A DNA stretch of 64,000 nucleotides from Bacteroidota bacterium. GTDB taxonomy: Bacteria; Bacteroidota; Bacteroidia; B-17B0; Aurantibacillaceae. The first letter of the stretch is position 1. Each line of letters starts with the position of its first letter. The notes below the pieces were generated by a model that saw nothing but the letters and a program-made list of their open reading frames with translations, searched no databases and had not been told where the DNA came from. Both the position numbers and the translations under genes were made by a program. Shown piece after piece: positions 42,324-50,738 of this stretch. The DNA is taken from contig JAJNBG010000003.1 in NCBI GenBank assembly GCA_021155905.1, positions 110,206 to 174,205 on the forward strand, read 5' to 3'.

Positions 42324-43103
42324 TTAATTAATACCTAACCAGGGACGCTTGTTAATTTCGTATGAACGCTGAAGATAATCAATATCTCTTTCTGTATCCA
42401 CATTTTGCCAAAAGCCATCATGTTTCCAAAGAGATACCTGATCTTCATTAATAAGCGCATTGAATACTTCCGTTTCTAAATTGCATTCACTTATCGGCGA
42501 AAGTTTTGTGAATATAGTTTCATTTGCCACCATAAAACCACCATTGATCCTTGACATGTGCATTTCTAATTTTGCGTTTGGATCGTAAGATAAAGAATCT
42601 CCTTTTTGATAAAATGTTCCAAAACGTGACGGCGGGTTAATACCGGTTATCGTAAGTAGTTTATTATTTGTTTTATGGAAATTCAGCAACTCATTAATAT
42701 TCACATCGGCCAATACATCAGAATAAGTAATGAAAAAAGGCTCATGTTTCAGATATCTCTCACAACGGGCAATGCGAGCACCTGTGCTGGCGGAAATGCC
42801 AGTATCAATCAGTTTAACGGTCCAGTTTTCTTCAGGAATCTTATTAAGAGACTTCACATTATTATCAGCAATATTGACTTCAATATCGTGTAATAATTCA
42901 AAGCTATTCATAAAGTATTCTTTGATCTGATCACCTTCCTGCCCTAAAGCCAAAACAAAATCTGTATAACCATAACTGCTGTACAATTTCATCACGTGCC
43001 ATATGAGAGGCCTGTTCCCGACTTTTAACAAACACTTTGGAATTCTGTTTCTGCTGATTGGGTCAACAACTCCTCGCCCGCCACAAAGTATTAAACACTT
43101 CAT
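42324..43103 (-). CDS. RfbF-like sugar nucleotidyltransferase with altered signature
   Basis: The 259-residue protein aligns over its whole length with glucose-1-phosphate cytidylyltransferase (RfbF), with matching blocks WHVMKLYSSYGYTDFVLALG, NWTVKLIDTG, PFFITYSDVLADVNI, RINGGFMV and WKHDGFWQNVDTERD. The nucleotide-binding loop, normally GGxGTRLxxxTxxxPKPM, reads GGRGVVDPISRNRIPKCLL (8-26), so the Thr-Arg pair is lost. It probably activates a different sugar phosphate, or uses another nucleotide, than the true RfbF at 45261. It follows the epimerase by 55 bases. Confidence 0.85.
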   Translation of the reverse strand: MKCLILCGGRGVVDPISRNRIPKCLLKVGNRPLIWHVMKLYSSYGYTDFVLALGQEGDQIKEYFMNSFELLHDIEVNIADNNVKSLNKIPEENWTVKLIDTGISASTGARIARCERYLKHEPFFITYSDVLADVNINELLNFHKTNNKLLTITGINPPSRFGTFYQKGDSLSYDPNAKLEMHMSRINGGFMVANETIFTKLSPISECNLETEVFNALINEDQVSLWKHDGFWQNVDTERDIDYLQRSYEINKRPWLGIN

Positions 43104-43158
43104 ATATATCTTTAATTTATCTTGTGAAAATACAAAAAAACCACATTAAATAATGAGT

Positions 43159-44196
43159 TTACTTAAAACTTTCGATGGTCCTTTTAAATCCTTCTTTTAC
43201 TGTCACTATTGGGGTCCAGTTTAGCTTTTTTGCCTTATCAATATTTGGAGAATTTCTTTGGATCGGACTTTTTAAATACGAATTATTTTCTGTTTTATTA
43301 TTCATAATAACCTCTAACTTTTGCTCGGGATAAAGGTTTACCAATGTGTGCGCTAATTCAAGAATACTATATTCCTGATCCGGATTTCCAATATTATAAG
43401 GTTGCCCGTCTTCTCCGTTTAGTAAAACACTTAAAAATCCAAGGGTCGCATCCGTTAAATAACAAAAGGGCCGTATGGCGCTCCCATCACTGTTTAATAC
43501 AATATTCTGCTTGTTCACGATATTGGCTACAAAGTCTGCAAACACACGCCCGTCATCCAAAGCCATGCCAGGTCCGTATGTATGGAAAGGCCTGACTATT
43601 TTTGCTTTTACGCCAAATTGATGAAAATAACTTACGCAGATGTTTTCACCCATTCGTTTACTTTCTCCGTAACACGCCCTCACATTGGCGCAATTCAAAT
43701 AACCAAACGTATCTTCCTTGATAGGAATATCTTCGGCTTTAACCTGGCCGTAAACTTCGCCTGAACTGAAATATAAAAACGACTCTACATTTTTTTCTCT
43801 GGCTAGTTTGATTAAATTAATAGTGCCTAAAACATTGGCATTTAAAGTGCCAACCGGATCTGTTCCATAATATTTTGGACTTGCCTGGCTTGCAGCATGA
43901 ATGATGAAATCTATTGGCCCAGGATAAACAAAATCATTACATACATCCTGTTCAATTATTTCCAGTTTTTCGTTACCAAGCCAATGATTGAATCGCTTTT
44001 CGGCTTTTGGTCTAGCCCTGACCAATGCAATCACTTTTGTGCCAAAAGAAGAGTCCAGTGATAATAATGTCTCAACTAAATAAGCGGGTAAAAATCCATT
44101 AGCCCCTGAAATAAGAACTGTTTTATTTCTAAATCTTTCCCAGTCATTAAACCGATTGATGATAGATAAAATATCTTCCTTTATGATCGTATTCAA
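43159..44196 (-). CDS. NAD-dependent SDR epimerase/dehydratase
   Basis: The 345-residue protein is an extended SDR. The NAD loop is SGANGFLPAYLVETLL (Gly31-Gly34), the Ser is in YFSSGEVYG (144-145) and the catalytic pair is Tyr176 and Lys180 in CYGESKRMGE. C-terminal RPFHTYGPGMALDDGRVFADFV is close to UDP-glucuronate decarboxylase-like enzymes. The only start near the conserved N-terminus is TTG at 44196. It is the first gene of the minus-strand operon. The substrate would be the nucleotide sugar made by the RfbF-like enzyme next door or the CDP-4-keto sugar of the opposite operon. Confidence 0.87.
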   Translation of the reverse strand: MNTIIKEDILSIINRFNDWERFRNKTVLISGANGFLPAYLVETLLSLDSSFGTKVIALVRARPKAEKRFNHWLGNEKLEIIEQDVCNDFVYPGPIDFIIHAASQASPKYYGTDPVGTLNANVLGTINLIKLAREKNVESFLYFSSGEVYGQVKAEDIPIKEDTFGYLNCANVRACYGESKRMGENICVSYFHQFGVKAKIVRPFHTYGPGMALDDGRVFADFVANIVNKQNIVLNSDGSAIRPFCYLTDATLGFLSVLLNGEDGQPYNIGNPDQEYSILELAHTLVNLYPEQKLEVIMNNKTENNSYLKSPIQRNSPNIDKAKKLNWTPIVTVKEGFKRTIESFK

Positions 44197-44203
44197 AATA
44201 AAT

Positions 44204-44219
44204 CTTTTATTAATAAAAG
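44204..44219. promoter_or_regulatory. Perfect 16-base palindrome between the divergent sugar operons
   Basis: CTTTTATTAATAAAAG is an unbroken palindrome eight bases upstream of the epimerase start in the 120-base divergent region. It could be an operator shared by both operons; a LytTR regulator is encoded at the end of the plus-strand operon. AT-rich sequence makes chance palindromes more likely, so the call is tentative. Confidence 0.4.
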
Positions 44220-44298
44220 TTTAAAATACTAAAAATATTTTAAATGGAGATAGTGGAAAATCACGCCACAAAAAGCATGATTAACTACCAAAAAATGT

Positions 44299-44306
44299 TA
44301 TTTTTG
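44299..44306 (+). promoter_or_regulatory. -7 box of the GT2-rfbFGH operon
   Basis: TATTTTTG matches TAnnTTTG exactly and ends 10 bases before the GT2 ATG. A proper -33 TTG is not seen, and the leader would be very short. Confidence 0.35.
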
Positions 44307-44316
44307 AATATTATTT

Positions 44317-45252
44317 ATGAAAAAACACATTTCAGTAATATCACCTTGCTATAATGAAGAAGGTAATGTGGCACTTTTAGTGGAGGCTGTGGCCAAAGTG
44401 TTTGAAAAGCTTCCGCAATACACTTACGAGCAGGTTTTTATTGACAATTGCTCCCAGGATAATACCGTGGAAATTTTAAGAAAGATTGCCTCGACAAATA
44501 AGAATGTAAAAGTAATTATTAATGAACGCAATTTTGGTTGGATCCGGTCGCCTTTTCATGGATTAATCCAATGTCATGGCGACGCGGTAATTTATATGGT
44601 TTCTGATTTTCAGGAACCGCCTGAATTGATTCCTCAGTTTTTAGAAAAATGGGAGGAAGGGTTTAAAATTGTAATCGGAATTAAAAATCAGAGCAAAGAA
44701 AATCCTTTAATGTTCGCCGTTCGAAAGTTTTTTTATAATATTCTTTCAAGTGCGTCTGATGGAGAGCCAACTATCAAAAATTTTACCGGTTTTGGTTTAT
44801 ATGATCAGAAATTTATTACAGTACTCAGAGGGCTTGATGATCAATATCCTTATTTAAGGGGATTGGTTACAGAATTAGGATTTAAACGTTTTGAAATTCC
44901 TTATACTCAGCCTCAACGATTTGCCGGTAAAACCAGTTCCAATTTTTTCAAATTGTATGATGTGGCAATGCTTGGATTTACAAGTCATTCAAAATTGCCT
45001 TTACGTTTATCAGCCTTTGTTGGATTTTTCTCTGCTATAGTAAGCTTTTTGGTAGCTGTGGGGTATTTTATTTATAAGTTGGTTTATTGGTATGAATTCC
45101 AGATTGGTACCGCGCCAATGGTTATTGGGATCTTTTTCTTTTCCTCGGTACAACTGTTTTTTATTGGCATTATTGGCGAATACATAGGAGCCATACATAC
45201 GCAAATCCGCAAGAGACCTCTGGTTATCGAAAAAGAACGAATTAATTTTTAG
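44317..45252 (+). CDS. GT2 glycosyltransferase, GtrB/ArnC-like polyprenyl-phosphate type
   Basis: The 311-residue protein has a GT-A domain with SPCYNEEGNV, VFIDNCSQDNT and the metal-site region MVSDFQEPPELI (Asp97). Two C-terminal membrane helices follow (about 225-250 and 263-290), ending IGEYIGAIHTQIRKRP. This build is that of dolichol-phosphate-mannose-synthase-like GtrB/ArnC enzymes, which load a sugar from a nucleotide donor onto undecaprenyl phosphate. The loaded sugar could then be used by a GT-C protein such as YfhO at 33363. It is the first gene of the plus-strand operon, eight bases before rfbF. Confidence 0.9.
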   Translation: MKKHISVISPCYNEEGNVALLVEAVAKVFEKLPQYTYEQVFIDNCSQDNTVEILRKIASTNKNVKVIINERNFGWIRSPFHGLIQCHGDAVIYMVSDFQEPPELIPQFLEKWEEGFKIVIGIKNQSKENPLMFAVRKFFYNILSSASDGEPTIKNFTGFGLYDQKFITVLRGLDDQYPYLRGLVTELGFKRFEIPYTQPQRFAGKTSSNFFKLYDVAMLGFTSHSKLPLRLSAFVGFFSAIVSFLVAVGYFIYKLVYWYEFQIGTAPMVIGIFFFSSVQLFFIGIIGEYIGAIHTQIRKRPLVIEKERINF

Positions 45253-45260
45253 AACATTTT

Positions 45261-46040
45261 ATGAAAGTAGTTATCCTTGCGGGGGGCCTAGGTACCCGAT
45301 TGTCCGAAGAAACAGATGTGAGACCAAAACCCATGGTTGAAATTGGAGGTAAGCCAATTTTATGGCATATCATGAAAATTTATGCTCATTATGGGTTTAA
45401 TGAATTTATTGTTTGCTGTGGATATAAAGGCTACGTGATCAAAGAATATTTTGCTAACTATTTTTTGCATCAGACAGATGTGACTTTTGATTTGGCTAAT
45501 AACAAAATGGAGGTGCACAATTCAGGGTCAGAAGACTGGAAGGTTACATTAGTTGACACAGGAATTAATACAAATACGGCAGGCCGAATTAAAAAGATTC
45601 AAAAGTATATTGGCAATGAACCCTTTATGTTGACTTATGGCGACGGAGTGGCAAATGTGAATATTAAAGCTTTGATTGAATATCATAAACAATCCGGAAA
45701 AATGGCTACTCTGACCTCTATTCAGTTACCGGGTAGATTTGGTAATGTAGAGACGGATGAAAAGGGTTTGGTTAAAGCATTTCAGGAAAAACCTATAGGC
45801 GATGGCATGTGGATCAATGGCGGTTTTTTTGTTCTCGAACCGGGAATATTTAAGTTTTTGGAAGGAGATATGGATGATGTACAGTGGGAAAAAAAGCCAC
45901 TCATTGAGATTGCCAATTCTGGCCAGCTGTCTGCTTTTAAGCATGATGGCTTTTGGAAATGTATGGATGCTATCCGTGATAAAATTGAATTAGAGGCTCA
46001 TTGGCAAAGCGGTACTGCTGACTGGAAAATCTGGGAATAA
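45261..46040 (+). CDS. rfbF: Glucose-1-phosphate cytidylyltransferase
   Basis: The 259-residue protein has the full RfbF pattern: AGGLGTRLSEETDVRPKPMVEIGGKPILWHIMK at the N-terminus, VTLVDTGINTNTAGRIK, MLTYGDGVANVNI, INGGFFVLEPGI and KHDGFWKCMDAIRD. It makes CDP-glucose from CTP and glucose-1-phosphate, the first step toward CDP-3,6-dideoxyhexoses. It is followed at once by rfbG and rfbH in pathway order, with gaps of 4 and 2 bases. Confidence 0.95.
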   Translation: MKVVILAGGLGTRLSEETDVRPKPMVEIGGKPILWHIMKIYAHYGFNEFIVCCGYKGYVIKEYFANYFLHQTDVTFDLANNKMEVHNSGSEDWKVTLVDTGINTNTAGRIKKIQKYIGNEPFMLTYGDGVANVNIKALIEYHKQSGKMATLTSIQLPGRFGNVETDEKGLVKAFQEKPIGDGMWINGGFFVLEPGIFKFLEGDMDDVQWEKKPLIEIANSGQLSAFKHDGFWKCMDAIRDKIELEAHWQSGTADWKIWE

Positions 46041-46044
46041 TACT

Positions 46045-47118
46045 ATGGATAAATTAGACCTGTTTTCAGGAATATATAAAGGGAAAAAAGTTTTAATTAC
46101 CGGCGATACCGGTTTTAAGGGTTCCTGGCTTTGTATCTGGTTGAAAGAATTAGGGGCAGACGTATATGGTTATGCGTTACCGGCATTAACTCAAAAAGAC
46201 AATTTTATTGCTACAGGCCTTTCAGATAAAATCCGCCACATGGATGCGGATATTAGAAATCTTGAACATTTGCAAAAATATTTTAATGAGGTTAAGCCGG
46301 ATATAGCTTTTCACTTAGCGGCTCAGCCTTTAGTGATTGAGTCGTATAATAACCCCCATTATAACTTTGAAACCAATTTAATGGGAACGGTTAACTTTTT
46401 TGAAGCTGTTAGAAAATGTGAATCGGTTAAAGTAGCCATAAATGTTACGACAGATAAATGTTATCAAAACAATGAATGGATCTGGGGTTACAGGGAAAAT
46501 GATGCCATGGGAGGCGATGATCCCTACAGTGCCTCGAAAGGCTGTTCAGAGTTAATTACCAATTCATACATTAAATCTTTTTTTGGTAAGGGAAATACAG
46601 CGCACGTCGCCTCCGGAAGAGCGGGTAATGTTATTGGTGGTGGTGATTGGGCTGATAATCGCATTATTCCGGATATCATCAGAGCATATCAATCCAAACA
46701 GGAATCCGTTATGCGTAATCCTGATTCTGTTCGTCCATGGCAGTTCGTTCTGGAGCCTTTATTTGGTTATTTAAAATTGGGTGAAAAATTATGGACCAAC
46801 GGAAAAACCTTTTCGGGAGGGTGGAATTTTGGTCCGGCAGCATTTGAAAATTACAGCGTTGCTGATGTTGTGGATGAAGTAAAAAAAATAATTCCTGCAA
46901 TAAAAATTGATGCTTCCAAAACATCTGAAAAATTGCATGAAGCCGGCTTGTTAAAATTAGATATTACAAAAGCCGTAAATCAATTGGGTTGGAAACCTAA
47001 ATTAAACTTTGAAGACACCATTCGATATACAATTGATGGGTATTTGGACGAATTAAATTCTGCCAATAATATTTACAATTGTCGTGTGAAACAAATTGAA
47101 TCATATTGTAAAAAATAG
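46045..47118 (+). CDS. rfbG: CDP-glucose 4,6-dehydratase
   Basis: The 357-residue extended SDR has the NAD loop ITGDTGFKGSWLCIWL (Gly20-Gly26), NVTTDKCYQN (Thr135-Thr136) and the catalytic pair Tyr161 and Lys165 in DDPYSASKGCSELI. RPWQFVLEPLFGYL is characteristic of CDP-glucose 4,6-dehydratases. It converts CDP-glucose to CDP-4-keto-6-deoxyglucose. It lies between rfbF and rfbH in the same operon. Confidence 0.95.
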   Translation: MDKLDLFSGIYKGKKVLITGDTGFKGSWLCIWLKELGADVYGYALPALTQKDNFIATGLSDKIRHMDADIRNLEHLQKYFNEVKPDIAFHLAAQPLVIESYNNPHYNFETNLMGTVNFFEAVRKCESVKVAINVTTDKCYQNNEWIWGYRENDAMGGDDPYSASKGCSELITNSYIKSFFGKGNTAHVASGRAGNVIGGGDWADNRIIPDIIRAYQSKQESVMRNPDSVRPWQFVLEPLFGYLKLGEKLWTNGKTFSGGWNFGPAAFENYSVADVVDEVKKIIPAIKIDASKTSEKLHEAGLLKLDITKAVNQLGWKPKLNFEDTIRYTIDGYLDELNSANNIYNCRVKQIESYCKK

Positions 47119-47120
47119 CT

Positions 47121-48428
47121 ATGTCAAAATTATTAGATATAAAACATCAGATACATGCACTAATTAAGGAATATCATGATGAGGCTTTTAAATCAAAGCC
47201 ATTTGTGGAAGGAGATTCTATTGTTCCGGTTAGTGGTAAGGTGTTCGATCATAGGGAATTGCAATTGATTACCGATTCGGCTTTGGATGCATGGTTTACC
47301 ACCGGGAAATTCAATACGGAGTTTGAAAAAAAACTGGCAAAATACATTAACGTCAAATCTGTTTTGACCGTAAATTCAGGCTCGTCAGCTAACCTGGTAG
47401 CCTTCTCAGCACTAACTGCTAAGGAGTTGGGTAATGAAGCAATCAAGCCGGGAGATGAAGTAATTACGGTTGCGGCTTCTTTTCCGACTACAGTAAATCC
47501 TATCATACAATATGGAGCAATCCCTGTTTTTTTAGATGTTACCATTCCCCATTATGAAATTGATGTTACTTATTTAGAAAAAGCGCTGTCGCCAAAAACA
47601 AAGGCTGTAGTGATTGCTCATACGATGGGCAATGTTTTTAACCTGGATGTTGTCACGGCATTCTGTGAGAAGCATGATTTATGGCTAATGGAAGATTGTT
47701 GCGACGCTTTAGGGGCCACATATAATGGTAAGCACGTTGGTACGTTTGGGGACATTGCTACCTTAAGTTTTTACCCGGCTCATCATATTACCATGGGTGA
47801 AGGCGGGGCTGTTTATACATCAAATTCAAAATTAAAAAAGATTGCAGAGTCATTCCGTGACTGGGGACGTGACTGTTGGTGTGAGCCAGGTAAAGATAAT
47901 ACCTGTGGTTTGCGCTTTTGCCAGCAATTAGGTGACCTGCCCATGGGTTACGATCATAAATATATCTATTCACGCCAGGGTTTTAATTTAAAAATCACGG
48001 ATATGCAGGCGGCCCTTGGTCTGGCCCAATTAGAGAAGTTGGATGAATTTGTGAAAACCAGGCGACATAATTTTGATTTATTAAAAAAGACTTTAGAAAA
48101 GCACACTGATAAACTGATTTTGCCGGAGGCGACTCCTAATGCAAATCCATCGTGGTTTGGCTTTTTAATTACAGTAAAAAAGGATTCCGGAATTTCAAGA
48201 AATGACTTGGTTCAAAAACTTAACGATAAAAAAATAGGGACTCGTCTGTTATTTGCGGGTGATTTGCGTAAACAACCTTATTTTAAAGATGTTAATTATC
48301 GCGTAGTAGGCGATTTACCTAACACCGATATTATTGTCAATGATACGTTCTGGATAGGGGTAACACCGATGATTAATGATGAAATGATTGAATATATTGG
48401 AAAAAGTATTGAGGAAATTTTAGGGTAA
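47121..48428 (+). CDS. rfbH: CDP-4-keto-6-deoxyglucose 3-dehydrase (E1), PMP and [2Fe-2S] enzyme
   Basis: The 435-residue protein has the aminotransferase fold, but the PLP lysine is replaced by His in FYPAHHITMGEGGA (221-222), the hallmark of the PMP-dependent dehydrase. The iron-sulfur cysteines fit C-X57-C-X-C-X7-C exactly at 194, 252, 254 and 262 (DCWCEPGKDNTCG). It removes the 3-hydroxyl to give, with an electron-donating reductase, CDP-4-keto-3,6-dideoxyglucose. The usual partner reductase (RfbI/DdhD) is not in the window. Two bases separate it from rfbG. Confidence 0.96.
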   Translation: MSKLLDIKHQIHALIKEYHDEAFKSKPFVEGDSIVPVSGKVFDHRELQLITDSALDAWFTTGKFNTEFEKKLAKYINVKSVLTVNSGSSANLVAFSALTAKELGNEAIKPGDEVITVAASFPTTVNPIIQYGAIPVFLDVTIPHYEIDVTYLEKALSPKTKAVVIAHTMGNVFNLDVVTAFCEKHDLWLMEDCCDALGATYNGKHVGTFGDIATLSFYPAHHITMGEGGAVYTSNSKLKKIAESFRDWGRDCWCEPGKDNTCGLRFCQQLGDLPMGYDHKYIYSRQGFNLKITDMQAALGLAQLEKLDEFVKTRRHNFDLLKKTLEKHTDKLILPEATPNANPSWFGFLITVKKDSGISRNDLVQKLNDKKIGTRLLFAGDLRKQPYFKDVNYRVVGDLPNTDIIVNDTFWIGVTPMINDEMIEYIGKSIEEILG

Positions 48429-48456
48429 TATTTTTATGAGTATTGCATTCCAATTT

Positions 48457-49953
48457 ATGAAGAAATTATTACCGGTATTATTTTACTTTTTTCCATTAAT
48501 CGTTTTCTCTCAAATAGATTCTTCAACTGTTTTAACTTTCGATTTTAATGCTCATGAAATTAAAGAAAAAGATCGTAGGGTAATTCCGAGAGCGCAAGGG
48601 GTTACTTTAACCGCTGATCGATTCGGAAATGAAAGATCTGCAATTTATATTCATGGGAACTTATTCAGTTATCTGAATCTTTCTTCTTCAAGGTTAGTTA
48701 AACCGGAAAAAGGAACAATATCATTGTGGATTAATTTAGATAGAAGAGTTTATTCTGGAAAAGGCTATGACAATAATCCTATTGTTTATACAAAGAATTA
48801 CCAGAAGCTCGATTTTAATTTAGCGTATGCAATAGGATATGATTGCTATGCAAAAAGACTAATTGCTTATTCATCAGAAGATTCCTTAAAAGATGTAAGT
48901 GTAGCTGCAATAGATAATTTCGATTTTGGCACCTGGCATCATTTAGTTATGTCGTTTGACGATGACTATTTAGCGTTTTATGTGGACGGAGAGTTACAAA
49001 ATAAAATGCGAAAGGGCTTTAAAACGAAGTATTTGCCGACTGATTCGGTGATGATAGGGCACACAGCAAGTACTAAAAATGAACGGTTTTCTCAAGGAGT
49101 ATTTGACGATATAAAGGTTTTCCATAGAATACTGTGTGACAATGAAGTCAAGGAGTTATATCATGCTCCAAATCCTAACAGGCTTATGGCTTTTTTTAGT
49201 AATTCTTTAAAGTATATCATAATTATTATCTCGCTCATAATTTTATTAATTATTGTAATAGTTCGTAATAAGATAAAATTGAAAAAACAACAGGAAAGAT
49301 TAGAGCTTTCCAACAGAATTTCAACGCTGGAGCTGAAAGTCATAAAAGCCCAGATGAATCCGCATTTCATCTCAAATTGCCTGGCGGCCATCCAGGATTT
49401 GATATTCAAGAACAATGTTGATGAGGCCGGACGTTATATTGCTAAGTTCAGTTTTTTTCTGAGACAAATATTGAATTATTCCAATAAAGATTTTATTACG
49501 TTATCAGAGGAACTTGAAATTATAAAACTGAATATAGAGTTAGAACAACTTCGCTTCAAAAATGAATTTACTTTTGATATTTTTATAGAAGAAAATCTTC
49601 GTACTAATGAAATATTAATTCCGGCATTGATTACGCAGCCATTTATTGAAAATGCCATCTGGCACGGACTATTGCAATTGGAGGGACTGAGGAATCCGGT
49701 TTTAAAAATAGCCATCAGGTTGAAAGAGGGATTGCCGGTTATCGAAATTGAAGATAATGGTGTTGGAAGAGATTTAAAAAAGACAAGGAAAGAAGATTCA
49801 AAAGGAACTAAATTAATTGCTGATAAAATCGATAGTTTGAATAAATTATACGCGACAACAAATTATAAGTTGGAGATAATTGATTTGTTTAATCATGAGA
49901 CGGTGCAGGTCGGAACAAAAGTTAGAATACAATTGGATATAGTAAAAGAATAG
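48457..49953 (+). CDS. LytS-type histidine kinase with LamG-like sensor domain
   Basis: I chose the ATG at 48457 (498 residues), which gives a proper signal peptide ending VFSQ; an ATG 21 bases earlier also works. Residues about 25-238 form a LamG/concanavalin-like jelly roll (GTISLWINLDRRVYSGKGYD, GTWHHLVMSFDDDYLAFYVDG, GVFDDIKVFHRIL). A single membrane helix lies at 252-269, then a coiled coil, the His_kinase domain with His303 (AQMNPHFISNCLAAIQDLI) and an ATPase domain (PALITQPFIENAIWHG, IEDNGVGRDL). The outer domain is of a type that often binds glycans. It follows rfbH by 28 bases and precedes its regulator by two. Confidence 0.9.
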   Translation: MKKLLPVLFYFFPLIVFSQIDSSTVLTFDFNAHEIKEKDRRVIPRAQGVTLTADRFGNERSAIYIHGNLFSYLNLSSSRLVKPEKGTISLWINLDRRVYSGKGYDNNPIVYTKNYQKLDFNLAYAIGYDCYAKRLIAYSSEDSLKDVSVAAIDNFDFGTWHHLVMSFDDDYLAFYVDGELQNKMRKGFKTKYLPTDSVMIGHTASTKNERFSQGVFDDIKVFHRILCDNEVKELYHAPNPNRLMAFFSNSLKYIIIIISLIILLIIVIVRNKIKLKKQQERLELSNRISTLELKVIKAQMNPHFISNCLAAIQDLIFKNNVDEAGRYIAKFSFFLRQILNYSNKDFITLSEELEIIKLNIELEQLRFKNEFTFDIFIEENLRTNEILIPALITQPFIENAIWHGLLQLEGLRNPVLKIAIRLKEGLPVIEIEDNGVGRDLKKTRKEDSKGTKLIADKIDSLNKLYATTNYKLEIIDLFNHETVQVGTKVRIQLDIVKE

Positions 49954-49955
49954 TT

Positions 49956-50705
49956 ATGATAAGCGCAATTATTATCGATGACGAAGTTCATAATCGAAAT
50001 GTATTAAAAACATTATTAGGCAGGTATTGCCCGATGATAAATGTCATTGATGAATGTGGAAATGCAAATGATGCGTTTGATAAAATAAAAGAATTGCAGC
50101 CGCAGCTTGTATTTTTAGATATCAAGATGCCGGGTAAAAGTGGTTTCGATTTATTGAAAATGTTTACCCGGATTGATTTTGAAGTGATTTTTGTTTCTTC
50201 TTTTAATGAATATGCCATTACCGCTTTTGAATTTAATGCGCTGGGCTATATTTTAAAACCGATAGATTATAGTAAGTTAATCATCACCGTGGACAAGGCA
50301 ATTTTCAAAATTGCCGCGAATGAAAAAAATAATAGTGTATTTCATTTTATAAAAACTTTAGATGATAAGAGTGATGTCATTGATAAAATTTCAGTTCACC
50401 ATAATGATAAGGTAATTCTATTGAACATAAATTATATTGTTTCGGTTGAAGCAAAAGGAGGAACCTGTGAAATAAAGTTGGATGACAGCAGGAGCTATTT
50501 TTCATCCAAAGAATTAAAACTGTTTGAGGAAATTCTTGAAAAAGCCGGTAATTTCATAAGAATAAACAAAAGTGTGATTGTTAATATTGACCATATTGTT
50601 TCATACAGTAAAGGGGACATTTGTAACCTGGAATTACAGAATAATGTTTTTTATGAAGTTTCACGGCGGAAAAAATCCGAGGTTTTAAATCGAATGAAAA
50701 TTTAA
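49956..50705 (+). CDS. LytTR family response regulator
   Basis: The 249-residue protein has a receiver domain (1-118): acidic pair Asp8-Asp9, phospho-acceptor Asp55 in LVFLDIKMPGKSG and Lys near 106 in YILKPIDYSKL. A LytTR DNA-binding domain covers about 148-247 (VEAKGGTCEIKLDDSRSYFSSKEL, FIRINKSVIVNIDHIVSYSKGD). It starts two bases after the LamG kinase stop, so the pair forms a two-component system transcribed with the CDP-sugar genes. Its target is unknown; the divergent promoter region at 44197-44316 is a fair candidate. Confidence 0.93.
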   Translation: MISAIIIDDEVHNRNVLKTLLGRYCPMINVIDECGNANDAFDKIKELQPQLVFLDIKMPGKSGFDLLKMFTRIDFEVIFVSSFNEYAITAFEFNALGYILKPIDYSKLIITVDKAIFKIAANEKNNSVFHFIKTLDDKSDVIDKISVHHNDKVILLNINYIVSVEAKGGTCEIKLDDSRSYFSSKELKLFEEILEKAGNFIRINKSVIVNIDHIVSYSKGDICNLELQNNVFYEVSRRKKSEVLNRMKI

Positions 50706-50738
50706 TACACATTTCAGTATTCAGTTAACAAATTCTGT

